Source of the DNA: JACVRX01 sp046726315
GTDB lineage: Bacteria > Actinomycetota > Actinomycetes > Jiangellales > Jiangellaceae
Assembly (NCBI GenBank): GCA_046726315.1
Contig: JBKPAG010000012.1
Coordinates: 1-64,000 of the forward strand
Direction: 5' to 3'
Length of the DNA stretch: 64,000 nt
Part shown: positions 53,485 through 62,660 of the stretch, in pieces
Position numbering within the stretch: the stretch's first letter is position 1
Layout: each line of letters starts with the position of its first letter
Translations under genes and position numbers: made by a program
Notes under the pieces: model-generated
The model's input: the letters and a program-made list of their open reading frames with translations, nothing else
What the model was told of the DNA's origin: nothing
Databases searched by the model: none

Positions 53485-54610
53485 ATGCCACCTGGAATAG
53501 CCGCGCCATCCGGTTCTACAACCTTCGAGACCCTGCCTGCCACGGGACGAGTGCACGGCGTCGGGGCCGGACCGGTGGGCCTTCTGCTCACGGCACACTC
53601 CAGTCGATGGAGGGGTTTTCCGTACGTCTCTATGAGAAGCGACGCGATTACTCGCGCACCCGGATGGTTCAGCTCGCTGAGTACCTCGTGGCGGACTCAG
53701 TTGAGAGTTACCGTACCGATTACATCGATGGAGACAACGTCGAGGCCATCTTCGATCCTCAGGAGCTTGAAGAGGACCTAGCGTTCAGAAAATCCATTCC
53801 TGCGGACCTGATGGCACTTCTTCGCCAATGGGCACTGGGGTTCCGTCCGCTCAACGCCATCGAGCGCGCTCTTAGCGACTTGATCAATGCGCGCGGTTCA
53901 AATGGGGTGCAGCGCACCCTCGGCGTCGTAAGGGCGCAGGACGCGATGGCGATGCTCGAGCCGGGAGACATCCTGATCGACTGCACGGGCAGCAGATCCG
54001 TGCTTCGAGATCACCTCGCGCCTGGCTCCGGGGTGGATGAAGCCGCCAACACGCTAAACATCCGGCTCGAATACGCGCTCGTCGTCACCTTCCTGTACGG
54101 CAAGTGTACGCATGCAACGAGTATTGCAAGTACTACAAGAACATCGAGAATGTGCTTTACAAGTTCATTCCGGCGGTCCACCGCACATACTACGACGGCA
54201 GCATCACGCACGTGACGGGCATCGTCAAAATCACTGCCGAGGACTATGCAGCGATGCCGTCGCGTTTCGACGGCCCGTGGCTTCGCGCCAACTTTCCTAG
54301 CGTCGCAGAGTCGATGGACCGGTTCATCAACAAGATCAAGCAGGAAACTCATGGCGAGCTGCTCGGCAACCTGGAGATTACTCCGTACTTTCAGTCGATT
54401 TCACTGGGCTTCGAGTGTGCGATGTTTTTGGCGGGACTAATCGAGCAGCGTGATCGGCCCCTCAGAGACATGCTCGATCGATATGAGCTGCACATCTACA
54501 AGCAGTGGCTTCGCGTCTACATGCGCAGCAAGATGATCAAACACAACAAGGATCTGTTCGAGTCCCTTGACGACCCATGGGCGCTCCTCGAACAGCTGCA
54601 CATCTATTAG
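53485..54610 (+). pseudogene. Frameshifted FAD-dependent oxidoreductase
   Basis: A dinucleotide-binding motif GVGAGPVGLLL (53557-53589) is in one frame. The protein then continues in another frame from about 53595 (LQSMEGFSVRLYEKRRDYSR through YALVVTFLYGK). At about 54103 it shifts again to YACNEYCKYYKNIENVLYKF and runs to HIY at 54610. Near 54375 the sequence jumps from GELLGNLEI to PYFQSISLGFE, and the GD motif expected between them is absent, so a segment is probably deleted. Third-position A/T is more frequent than in the neighbours, suggesting an acquired gene now decayed. The substrate is unknown. Confidence 0.65.
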
Positions 54611-54613
54611 TGG

Positions 54614-55039
54614 TCAGACAAGCGAGGCATCGAGGGTGATCGTCGTCCCGGTGATCGCCTGGCTGACCGGGCAGTTCTGCTTGGCATCCTGAGCGGCGGC
54701 CTGGAAGTCCTCGGCGCTGATGCCCGGCACCTCGCCGCGAACGCTGAGGTGGATACCGGTGATACCGGTTCCTGGCTGGAAGGTGACCTGTGCGGTCGTC
54801 TGTAGCGACGTGGGCGGTGTGCCCGCCTTGGCCAGCCCATTGGAGAGCTGCATCGAGAAACACGAGGAGTGCGCCGCCGCGATCAGTTCTTCCGGCGACG
54901 TGCGGCCGTTCGGCTCCTCCGCGCGGGACGCCCAGGTGACGTCGTAGGTGCCCAGCTTCGACGACTCGAGCGTCACCTGGCCGGAGCCTTCGAACAACGA
55001 GCCCTGCCATTGGGTCGTGGCGGTGCGGGTGGTGGCCAT
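54614..55039 (-). CDS. osmC: OsmC family peroxiredoxin
   Basis: OsmC proteins reduce organic hydroperoxides with two conserved cysteines. The 141-aa protein has C60 (AAHSSCFSMQL) and C123 (QNCPVSQAI), both in the family positions. The long helix and N-terminal strands (TTQWQGSLFEGSGQVTL) fit as well. The ATG at 55039 follows a GGAGG on the coding strand. It converges on the FAD pseudogene with 3 bp between stops and diverges from the globin gene by 76 bp. Confidence 0.92.
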   Translation of the reverse strand: MATTRTATTQWQGSLFEGSGQVTLESSKLGTYDVTWASRAEEPNGRTSPEELIAAAHSSCFSMQLSNGLAKAGTPPTSLQTTAQVTFQPGTGITGIHLSVRGEVPGISAEDFQAAAQDAKQNCPVSQAITGTTITLDASLV

Positions 55040-55115
55040 GCCGTTCCTCCAGGGTCGAACTGCCGGTTTGCGACCATCCTGCCGCGGACCTGCTGAGGTT
55101 GCGAGAATAGGCGGC

Positions 55116-55505
55116 GTGAGCGAGCAGGCCGAGACCTTCTACGACGCAGTGGGTGGGCACGAGACGTTCCAGCGCCTGGTCCACCGGTTCTACCAGGGCG
55201 TCGCCGACGATCCCGTCCTGCGGCCGATCTATCCCAACCAAGACCTCCGCCCAGCTGAAGAGAAGTTGCGGATGTTTCTCGAGCAATACTGGGGCGGACC
55301 GACAACGTATTCCGTGCAGCGTGGCCATCCAAGGCTTCGGATGCGGCACGCACCGTTCAAGATCAACCCGGAGGCGCGGGAGCACTGGTTGCACCACATG
55401 CGCGTAGCCGTGGAGTCACTCGAACTCCCCGAAGCTCAGCAAGCCGTCCTGTGGGACTACCTCCATCGGGCCGCGTACTCGATGGTCAATACGTTCGAAG
55501 ACTGA
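55116..55505 (+). CDS. glbO: Group II truncated hemoglobin
   Basis: The 129-aa protein is a 2-over-2 globin. Heme iron is bound by the proximal H78 (LRMRHAPFKI), with a B10 tyrosine at Y26 (HRFYQGVADD) and the group II hallmark W59 in EQYWGGP. GlbO-type proteins bind oxygen tightly and may support oxidase or NO/peroxide chemistry. The GTG at 55116 is chosen by family start. It lies 19 bp before the alpha-glucosidase gene. Confidence 0.92.
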   Translation: MSEQAETFYDAVGGHETFQRLVHRFYQGVADDPVLRPIYPNQDLRPAEEKLRMFLEQYWGGPTTYSVQRGHPRLRMRHAPFKINPEAREHWLHHMRVAVESLELPEAQQAVLWDYLHRAAYSMVNTFED

Positions 55506-55524
55506 CGCCGCGTAGGCTCGCCCG

Positions 55525-57177
55525 GTGACCCAGGGAGCTGACCAGCAACCTGCCTGGTGGCGTGAGGCCGTCATCTACCAGGTGTACATCCGTTCCTTCG
55601 CTGACGGGACCGGCGACGGAGTCGGCGACATCGCCGGCATCCGTTCGCGATTGCCGTATCTGCGCGACCTTGGTGTCGACGCGATATGGATCACCCCGTG
55701 GTATCCGTCCCCGATGAACGACGGCGGGTACGACGTGTCTGACTATCGCGACATCGCGGAGGAGTTCGGCACATTTGCGAGCGCCGATGCGCTGATCCGC
55801 GAGGCACACGCCCATGAGTTGCGCGTCCTCATCGACATAGTCCCGAACCACACCTCGCACCGGCACCGATGGTTTGCGGCAGCACTCGCAGCCGGACCCG
55901 GCTCGCGGGAACGCGCACGGTACCTGTTCCGGCCCGGCCGTGGGCCGAACGGCGACCTGCCGCCCAACAACTGGCGCAGCATGTTCGGCGGGGCAGGCTG
56001 GACCCGCGTAACCGAACGCGACGGCTCGCGGGGCGAGTGGTACCTGCATTTGTTCGATGTCACCCAGCCCGACCTGAACTGGTCGAATCAGGAGGTCCGC
56101 GACGAGTTCGTCGGCGTGCTGCGGTTCTGGTTCGACCGCGGCATCGACGGTTTTCGGATCGACGTGGCGCACGGGCTGGTCAAGGATCCCAACCTCCCTG
56201 ATCTCCACTACGACGAGAACGGGGTCCCGACGCATGCCGCGGGCGCGCATCCTTTCAACGACCGCGACGACCTGCAGGAGATCTACCAGGCATGGCGCGC
56301 TGTCGCCAACACCTACGATCCACCGCGGATCTTCGTCGCCGAGGCCTGGGTCGACTCACCGGAACGGCTCAAGCGATACGTGCATTCGGAGAGACTGCAT
56401 CTGGCCTTCGATTTCGACTACTTGCTGGCCCCGTGGTCCGGGCCCGAGCTGCGCGCGACGATCGACTCGTCGCGCCAGGCGCGTATATCGGTCGGGGCGG
56501 CGAACTCATGGGTCCTGTCCAACCACGATATCGAGCGTCACCTGACCCGGTACGGGCGCAAGCAAACCGGTGCGAGCCTGCGGATCGACCCGCCGGCGGA
56601 TCCGGCCCAGGTGGATCTGGCCCTCGGCACTCGGCGGGCCCGAGCGGCGATCATGCTCACGCTTGCACTGCCCGGAGGTGCATACGTCTACCAGGGCGAA
56701 GAGCTCGCCCTGCCGCAGGTGCTCGACCTGCCCGAATCGGCCTTGCGGGATCCGATCTGGAAGCGCTCCGGGCACACCCGGCGCGGGAGGGACGGCTGCC
56801 GGGTGCCGATTCCCTGGAACGTCCGCGGACCATCCTATGGTTTTGGGGTCAACGGATCCTGGCTTCCCCAGCCTCCCGGCTGGGGCGATTATGCGGTCCA
56901 GGCGCAGCGCGGCGAGCCTGACTCGATGCTCGAGCTCTACCGCCGCCTGCTCCGGCTGCACCGGGAGCTCCCGGCGCTGGGCGAGGGAGACATGAACTGG
57001 CTGTCGTCGGCCGGAGCCGACGTGCTCGCGTTCAGCCGGGAGCCGGAGTTCGCTTGTGTGGTCAACCTCGGATCGGTTCCGATCGAGCTGCCTGATCACT
57101 CCCGGGTGCTGGTCACCAGCGTTCCGCTCGTGGACGGGCAGCTGCCCACCGACGCCGCCGCCTGGCTCGCCACCTGA
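55525..57177 (+). CDS. GH13 alpha-glucosidase (oligo-1,6-glucosidase/maltase type)
   Basis: The 550-aa protein releases glucose from the non-reducing end of small alpha-glucosides. Catalytic residues are D213 (FRIDVAHGL), E273 (FVAEAWVDS) and D335 (LSNHDIERH). The N-terminus (WWREAVIYQVYIRSFADGTGDGVGD) is standard for subfamilies 17/23/30. It has no signal peptide. The start is GTG 55525. It is a separate locus from the glgE block but feeds the same sugar pool. It may share a transcript with the globin gene. Confidence 0.92.
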   Translation: MTQGADQQPAWWREAVIYQVYIRSFADGTGDGVGDIAGIRSRLPYLRDLGVDAIWITPWYPSPMNDGGYDVSDYRDIAEEFGTFASADALIREAHAHELRVLIDIVPNHTSHRHRWFAAALAAGPGSRERARYLFRPGRGPNGDLPPNNWRSMFGGAGWTRVTERDGSRGEWYLHLFDVTQPDLNWSNQEVRDEFVGVLRFWFDRGIDGFRIDVAHGLVKDPNLPDLHYDENGVPTHAAGAHPFNDRDDLQEIYQAWRAVANTYDPPRIFVAEAWVDSPERLKRYVHSERLHLAFDFDYLLAPWSGPELRATIDSSRQARISVGAANSWVLSNHDIERHLTRYGRKQTGASLRIDPPADPAQVDLALGTRRARAAIMLTLALPGGAYVYQGEELALPQVLDLPESALRDPIWKRSGHTRRGRDGCRVPIPWNVRGPSYGFGVNGSWLPQPPGWGDYAVQAQRGEPDSMLELYRRLLRLHRELPALGEGDMNWLSSAGADVLAFSREPEFACVVNLGSVPIELPDHSRVLVTSVPLVDGQLPTDAAAWLAT

Positions 57178-57178
57178 T

Positions 57179-57814
57179 TCAGAGGGCGAACAACGCCAAC
57201 CCGCTGCGCGCCAACACCGAGCCGTGGGGGGCGTCGAGGCGCCACCACTTCCCCACCGACTGGAGCACGACATCGCCGTCGCCGAGGAACCCATACGAGT
57301 CGGCGGCATGCGCGAGGCGGAGGGGTATGCCAGCGGCCAGCTCACGGGCCCAGATATCACTCGCTAACTGCTCGAGCGCAACCCGCCCTTCCCGTAGCGG
57401 GAGACCGGCCGTGACGTCGGGGGCCCGTCGGCGGAACTCGTCGACACCGGCAGCGACCCGCTCCGCGACCGCCGGCCCCAGTTCCCGGGACTGTTCGGTC
57501 CATCCAGTTCGCGGCGGCAGGCTGCTCGTCCATCGCAGGGCGGGTACGGCAGGCGGCAACTCCAGCTCTCCATCGGCGCCGACCGCCCGGGCGGCCAGGG
57601 TTCCGGCCTCGACCACAACGTCGGCGGACAGGGGTGCGGCGAGGGCGACTGCCCGCAACGCCAAGGCGTCGAAGGGTGTCTCCGCGAAGCAGCCGGCCAC
57701 CAGGCCGTCGGCGACGATCCGGATGACTGCCTCGGGCTCGAACCGGGCGACTCGGCGGGCGAACGTAGCCAAATCCGCCGCAGCCCCGGCGTGCTCGGGC
57801 TTCAGCAACGTCAT
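57179..57814 (-). CDS. Conserved hypothetical protein
   Basis: The 211-aa protein is Ala/Leu-rich and soluble. Features include DLATFARRVARFEPEAVIRI, a middle region with LRWTSSLPPRTGW and a C-terminal WRLDAPHGSVLARSGLALF. I recall proteins of this sort next to thioesterase genes in other actinomycetes, without a function. The ATG at 57814 overlaps the thioesterase stop (ATGA), so it is translationally coupled to the gene upstream. It ends 1 bp from the convergent glucosidase gene. Confidence 0.7.
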   Translation of the reverse strand: MTLLKPEHAGAAADLATFARRVARFEPEAVIRIVADGLVAGCFAETPFDALALRAVALAAPLSADVVVEAGTLAARAVGADGELELPPAVPALRWTSSLPPRTGWTEQSRELGPAVAERVAAGVDEFRRRAPDVTAGLPLREGRVALEQLASDIWARELAAGIPLRLAHAADSYGFLGDGDVVLQSVGKWWRLDAPHGSVLARSGLALFAL

Positions 57815-58209
57815 GGCTCGAGGAACTTTGCCAACGCTGCCCGTTCAGCCTCGGTAAGGGGCCGCGGCTGGTGCTTGCTGACGTCGTACGCGACCAGCGC
57901 GCCGGTCGCACGCACGTACACCACGTCGTCGTCTGAAATCTCGTACGCGACGTCGAAAGACGAGGTGCCGATCCGAGTCACCCACGTCGCGACGTGCAGC
58001 GGAGCGGTCCGGAACGACACCGGCCGCAGATACTCCAACGACTGGTGCGCGACCACCGACCCCTCGTGCGCCTGCATCGAGTCGGCCAGGTAACGGTGAG
58101 CGAAGTCGACGCGCGCTTCCTGTAGGTATTCGGCAAACGTGACGTTGTTGACGTGGCCGTATCTGTCCAGGTCGTCGAAGCGGACCGCGCAGTCGAAGAC
58201 GTGGCGCAT
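57811..58209 (-). CDS. Acyl-CoA thioesterase (4HBT hotdog), second of a pair
   Basis: The 132-aa hotdog-fold protein has the 4HBT signature DLDRYGHVNNVTFAEYLQEARVDF, in which the first aspartate region is catalytic. It hydrolyses an acyl-CoA thioester; the acyl chain is unknown. The ATG at 58209 overlaps the stop of the preceding thioesterase by one base (TGATG). The longer frame upstream is inside that gene. About half its length can be aligned with the neighbouring thioesterase, so the two may come from duplication. Confidence 0.87.
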   Translation of the reverse strand: MRHVFDCAVRFDDLDRYGHVNNVTFAEYLQEARVDFAHRYLADSMQAHEGSVVAHQSLEYLRPVSFRTAPLHVATWVTRIGTSSFDVAYEISDDDVVYVRATGALVAYDVSKHQPRPLTEAERAALAKFLEP

Positions 58210-58658
58210 CAGGCGGCCCGTCCGGGAACCGGCCCGTCCGGCTCGAGGAAGCTCTCGAGCACCTCTCGCTCCCGCGACGCGATCCGGCGGATGCGATCGG
58301 CGGCGAGATCGAATGGCACTAAAACCGAGGCCGCAACGGCATAGACAGTCCGCGACCCGTCCGGTCCGATATCGAGGATTTCGTAGCCGAGCGCGAACGA
58401 GGCGGCTCGGACCTCGGTCGCCCAGGTCTCGACGCGGATCGGCGCCGCCCGGAAATGCAGCGGCAGCCGGTAGCCGATCTCGTGCCGGCGCACGACCACG
58501 CCACGGGCCAACTGCTCGGCGCCGTGCTCCGGCGCGTGCACGAACAGCATGTCGACCCGAGCCTCCTGCAGATAGCGCAGATAGACGACGTTGTTGACGT
58601 GGCCGAAGGCATCCATGTCGGCCCACCGCAGCGGGACGTGGGAGATGTGTCGCGGCAC
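58209..58658 (-). CDS. Acyl-CoA thioesterase (4HBT hotdog), first of a pair
   Basis: The 149-aa protein has the 4HBT signature DMDAFGHVNNVVYLRYLQEARVDML and a hotdog layout. The start is GTG 58658, overlapping the ettA stop by one base (TAGTG). With the next thioesterase and the 211-aa protein it forms a tightly packed unit downstream of ettA. The role is probably housekeeping acyl-CoA turnover. Confidence 0.88.
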   Translation of the reverse strand: MPRHISHVPLRWADMDAFGHVNNVVYLRYLQEARVDMLFVHAPEHGAEQLARGVVVRRHEIGYRLPLHFRAAPIRVETWATEVRAASFALGYEILDIGPDGSRTVYAVAASVLVPFDLAADRIRRIASREREVLESFLEPDGPVPGRAA

Positions 58659-60334
58659 TAGTCGCGGGTGAGCTTGCGGTAGGTGACGCGGTGTGGACGG
58701 GCAGCGTCGGCGCCAAGGCGCTCAACCTTGTTCTTCTCGTAGGCCTCGAAGTTTCCCTCGAACCAGAACCACTTCGCCGGGTTCTCGGCGTCGCCCTCCC
58801 AGGCCAGGATGTGCGTGGCGACCCGGTCGAGGAACCACCGGTCGTGTGAGCTGATCACCGCGCAGCCCGGGAATTCGAGCAGTGCGTTCTCCAGCGACTG
58901 CAGGGTCTCGACGTCGAGGTCGTTGGTCGGCTCGTCCAGCAGGATCAGGTTGCCGCCCTGCTTGAGCGTCAGGGCGAGGTTGAGCCGGTTGCGCTCGCCG
59001 CCGGAGAGCACGCCCGCTGGTTTCTGCTGGTCTGGACCCTTGAAGCCGAAAACTGCAACGTAGGCGCGGCTGGGCATCTCGACCAGGCCCACCTTGATGT
59101 GGTCCAGGCCGTCGGAGACGACCTCCCACACGGTTTTGCGCGGGTCGATGCCGGCCCGGCCCTGGTCGACGTAGGACAGCCGCACCGTCTCGCCCACGCG
59201 AATGCTGCCGTCGTCGGGCTGCTCGTCGCCGACGATCATCTTTAACAGCGTCGTCTTGCCTACACCGTTCGGGCCGATCACACCGACGATGCCGTTGCGT
59301 GGCAGGGTGAACGACAGCTGGTGCATGAGGAGGCGATCGCCGTAGCCCTTCGAGAGTTCGGCCGCCTCCACAACGACAGTGCCCAGGCGCGGCCCGGGCG
59401 GGATCTGGATGTCTTCAAAGTCGAGCTTGCGGGATTTCTCGGCTTCGGCGGCCATCTCCTCGTACCGATCCAGCCGGGCCCGCTGCTTGGTCTGCCGGGC
59501 CTTGGCGTTGGAGCGGACCCACTCCAGCTCCTCCTTCAACCGCTTGGCCCGCTTGGCGTCCTTGGCACCCTCGACCCGTAGCCGCGCTTGCTTGGTCTCC
59601 AGGTAGGTCGTGTAGTTGCCCTCGTACGGATAAGCCCGACCGCGGTCGAGCTCGAGGATCCACTGGGCGACGTTGTCGAGGAAGTACCGGTCGTGGGTGA
59701 CGGCCACGACGCAGCCGGGGTACTTCTCCAGGTGCTGCTCGAGCCACTGGACGCTCTCGGCGTCCAGGTGGTTGGTGGGCTCGTCGAGAAGGAGCAGGTC
59801 GGGCTGCTGCAGCAACAGCCGGCACAGTGCCACCCGGCGGCGTTCGCCGCCGGAGAGGACGCTAACGTCGGCATCGGCTGGCGGGCACCGCAGCGCGTCC
59901 ATCGCCTGCTCGAGCTGCGAGTCCAGGTCCCAGGCCTCGCGGTGGTCGAGCTGTTCCTGTAGGCGGCCCATCTCGTCGAGCAGCTCGTCGGAGTAGTCGA
60001 CCGCCATCTTCTCGGCGATCTCGTTGAACCGCTCCAGCATCGCCTTGGTCTCGGCGACGCCTTCCTCGACGTTGCCGAGCACGGTCTTGTCCTCGTTGAG
60101 CTTGGGCTCCTGCTCGAGGATGCCCACCGTGTAGCCGGGGCTGAGCGTCGCGTCGCCATTGGACGGCTGGTCGAGGCCCGCCATGATCCGCAGCACGGTG
60201 GACTTGCCGGCCCCGTTGGGGCCCACCACACCGATCTTCGCCCCAGGCAAGAAGTGCAGGGTGACGTCGTCGAGGATGACCTTGTCGCCGTGCGCCTTGC
60301 GCACCTGACGCATCGAGAAGATGAACTCCGCCAT
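58658..60334 (-). CDS. ettA: Energy-dependent translational throttle protein EttA (ABC-F)
   Basis: EttA is an ABC-F protein that binds the ribosomal E site and gates the first elongation step according to ATP/ADP. The 558-aa protein has two ABC domains. Walker A is GPNGAGKST (about 39-47) and GPNGVGKTT (about 350), with signatures LSGGERRRVAL and LSGGERNRLNL. The linker/P-site tether helix between them (about 240-310) is charged (KDAKRAKRLKEELEWVRSN). It has no membrane domain, so it is not a transporter. It starts with ATG 60334, 60 bp after ssb. Confidence 0.93.
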   Translation of the reverse strand: MAEFIFSMRQVRKAHGDKVILDDVTLHFLPGAKIGVVGPNGAGKSTVLRIMAGLDQPSNGDATLSPGYTVGILEQEPKLNEDKTVLGNVEEGVAETKAMLERFNEIAEKMAVDYSDELLDEMGRLQEQLDHREAWDLDSQLEQAMDALRCPPADADVSVLSGGERRRVALCRLLLQQPDLLLLDEPTNHLDAESVQWLEQHLEKYPGCVVAVTHDRYFLDNVAQWILELDRGRAYPYEGNYTTYLETKQARLRVEGAKDAKRAKRLKEELEWVRSNAKARQTKQRARLDRYEEMAAEAEKSRKLDFEDIQIPPGPRLGTVVVEAAELSKGYGDRLLMHQLSFTLPRNGIVGVIGPNGVGKTTLLKMIVGDEQPDDGSIRVGETVRLSYVDQGRAGIDPRKTVWEVVSDGLDHIKVGLVEMPSRAYVAVFGFKGPDQQKPAGVLSGGERNRLNLALTLKQGGNLILLDEPTNDLDVETLQSLENALLEFPGCAVISSHDRWFLDRVATHILAWEGDAENPAKWFWFEGNFEAYEKNKVERLGADAARPHRVTYRKLTRD

Positions 60335-60394
60335 AGCGCCGACCAGCCTACGTGGTCGGCGCCGACGGACAGGTCTGCCCAGCGGGGCGCCCGA

Positions 60395-60904
60395 TCAGGC
60401 GGCAGCCGGTGCGTTGGCGGGTTGGTCATCCTGGTCGGGTGGTTCCGGCGGCTCGTTTGCGGCCTGCGCCTGTTCCTGGACCAGAAGCTCCATACGCATG
60501 CTGGCCGCGAGCTCATGTTCATCGATGACGTCGACCTGCTCTTTCCGAGAGCGGACGAACCGCGATGTCCCGCGAACCAGGTCGTGTCCCACACTGATCG
60601 CGTCGATCTCGGCGTCGCGGCTGAGGCGGCCGTCCTCGGTGCGCCAGTCTCTGATCCGCAACTTCCCGAAGAGGACGATGGGGTCACCCTTGTGCAGGCA
60701 ATCCCGGCAATGCTCGGCGAGGGAACGCCAGCAGGTGACCCCGTAGAAGGACGTCGGGCCGTCACCCCACCGGCCTGTCTGCTTGTCGATTCGGCGCGGG
60801 GTGTGGGCGAACCGGAAACTGGTGATCGCGGTGCCGCGTTCGGACTTGATGGTGCGGACATCGCTCGCGACATTGCCGACCAGGGTGATGAAGCCATCGG
60901 ACAT
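60395..60904 (-). CDS. ssb: Single-stranded DNA-binding protein (second type)
   Basis: The 169-aa protein has an OB-fold (about 3-110, ITLVGNVASDVRTIKSERGT, RNA/DNA-binding aromatics in TSFYGVTCWRSLAEH). Its acidic tail (EPPEPPDQDDQPANAPAAA) lacks the DDxPF end of replicative SSB, so this resembles the accessory SsbB. In Streptomyces SsbB helps chromosome segregation in sporulation. The ATG at 60904 follows GGAGG. The dynamin-like GTPase gene ends 130 bp upstream. Confidence 0.88.
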   Translation of the reverse strand: MSDGFITLVGNVASDVRTIKSERGTAITSFRFAHTPRRIDKQTGRWGDGPTSFYGVTCWRSLAEHCRDCLHKGDPIVLFGKLRIRDWRTEDGRLSRDAEIDAISVGHDLVRGTSRFVRSRKEQVDVIDEHELAASMRMELLVQEQAQAANEPPEPPDQDDQPANAPAAA

Positions 60905-61034
60905 CGGCGCCTCCTGCGCTCTGCACGTGCCGGAATGGATGGCCTGATGCTCACCCTCGACCTGCCTGCGTGGAAGCGTGAAGCAGTGCCGGTGTGGACA
61001 ATCGCCCGGTATCCGCCGGCCTGTGGAAACCGGC

Positions 61035-62660
61035 TCAACCGCGGGCGACCAACGCCGCCTGGCGGAACGAGCGATAGCGGTCGATCTCCGCGTCGACCGG
61101 CGCGACGACGACCTCGTCGGCGGCAGTTCCGACTGCGACGCGGAGTTTCCGGCGCACCGCATCGGCTCGCCTCTCGGCGCCGATCCGGCCCGCGATCCGG
61201 CTCCCCACGGCCAGCAGGATGCCGAGCAGCACGCCGCCGAGGAGCAGTGCCGTCGGTAGCGGTACCGAGCCCCAGCCTGGAGTGTCGATCTCCGGCAACT
61301 GGAGATAGCCGACAACCGCGAGGGCGACCAACCACACCCCCCCGACCAGGGCAGCAGCCAGCCCCAGCCACTGGAGCACGTTCACGACGATCCACCACCG
61401 CGGCCGCCGTTCGACCCCGAGGTCGGCCGAGACGACGGCCTGGTCCAGGGCATCGGGCAACCGGTCGGCGGCGGTGTTGACGGCCGACCGGATCGCCGCG
61501 ACCCATGGGCCCGCGACGCCACGAGACGCGGAATCGCCGAGCCGACGGATGGCGGAGTCCGACCTGGCCCGCTGCACCGGTGTCGCTGCCGGCAGCGAGG
61601 TCCGCACCAGTGCGGCGTCGACATCGGTGCGGTCGAGCCGAAGGCGGCGCAGCGGGTCTGATCGAAAGCGGGCCAGCCAACGTGTGACCGGCCACCCCGT
61701 CGCCGCACCCGCCCGCCGCCGGTACGACCGGCCGACAGCGTCGGCCACCACGTCGACACCGGCGGCATGGGCAAGGGCGTCGACCAGCCGCCAGCGGTCG
61801 TCGTCGCCGATGCCCGCCGGCTCCCCCTCCCCTGCCACGCTCAGCAGCCGTGTGGCCGCATCGCGGACGTCGGCCGTGACCCGGTCATCGGCGGTTTTGC
61901 GGCGAACGACGGCTTCGCGCAGCACCGTCAGGAACTTCTCCATGCCGGCACCGGTATGCGCGGACATCGGGATGACGGGAACCTTGGGCAGCCCGTCCTC
62001 GGTGAGCAGGCGGCGTAGATCGCGCATGCACTCATCGAGATCGTCCGGCGACAGCAGATCGACCTGGTTGAGGACGATCACCGTCACTGCGGCGTGTCCC
62101 GACAGCGGCCGCAGGTAGCGCTCGTGCAGGACGGCGTCGGCGTACTTCTGTGGGTCGAGGACCCAGACGAACAGGTCGACCATCTCCACCAACCGGTCGA
62201 CCTGAGCACGGTGCGACTGTTCGGTCGAGTCGTTGTCGGGCAGGTCGAGCAGCACCAGGCCGTCGAGCGCGTCGTCCTCGCCGGTGTCGAGAATGCTCTC
62301 TTTGGGAATTCGGTGCCGCAGCGGAATGCCCAGCCACTCCAGGAGCGGTGAGACCCCCTGGGTGCCCCAGACGCACGCCAGCGGCTCGCCGGTCGTGGGG
62401 CGGCGGACGCCGACTCGGGCCAGTTCGATTCCCGCCGCCGAGTTGAAGATCGACGACTTGCCGCTACCGGTGGCGCCGGCGAGGGCCACGACGGTGTGAT
62501 CGGTGGACAGCCGGCGGCGCTGCCCCGCCCGCTCGACGACTCCTTGGACGTGGTCCAAGAGCTCCGATGGCAGGCGTCCCGCACCGTCCTCGACGGCCGC
62601 CGCCAACGCGTCCAGGCGCTCTGGTAGCCCGGCCCGGGCCGGCCGGCGCAGGAGCTTCAT
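61035..62660 (-). CDS. Dynamin-like GTPase with two C-terminal membrane spans (DynB-like)
   Basis: The 541-aa protein has a GTPase domain with G1 GATGSGKSS (about 62-70), G3 LLDLPDND and G4 NQVD. Its C-terminal half ends in two spans (about 430-455 and 462-485) and a basic tail. The size and layout match the dynamin-like DynB, which with DynA stabilises the Z-ring in Streptomyces sporulation septation. The ATG at 62660 overlaps the stop of the upstream GTPase gene (ATGA). The name is inferred from architecture and pairing. Confidence 0.85.
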   Translation of the reverse strand: MKLLRRPARAGLPERLDALAAAVEDGAGRLPSELLDHVQGVVERAGQRRRLSTDHTVVALAGATGSGKSSIFNSAAGIELARVGVRRPTTGEPLACVWGTQGVSPLLEWLGIPLRHRIPKESILDTGEDDALDGLVLLDLPDNDSTEQSHRAQVDRLVEMVDLFVWVLDPQKYADAVLHERYLRPLSGHAAVTVIVLNQVDLLSPDDLDECMRDLRRLLTEDGLPKVPVIPMSAHTGAGMEKFLTVLREAVVRRKTADDRVTADVRDAATRLLSVAGEGEPAGIGDDDRWRLVDALAHAAGVDVVADAVGRSYRRRAGAATGWPVTRWLARFRSDPLRRLRLDRTDVDAALVRTSLPAATPVQRARSDSAIRRLGDSASRGVAGPWVAAIRSAVNTAADRLPDALDQAVVSADLGVERRPRWWIVVNVLQWLGLAAALVGGVWLVALAVVGYLQLPEIDTPGWGSVPLPTALLLGGVLLGILLAVGSRIAGRIGAERRADAVRRKLRVAVGTAADEVVVAPVDAEIDRYRSFRQAALVARG

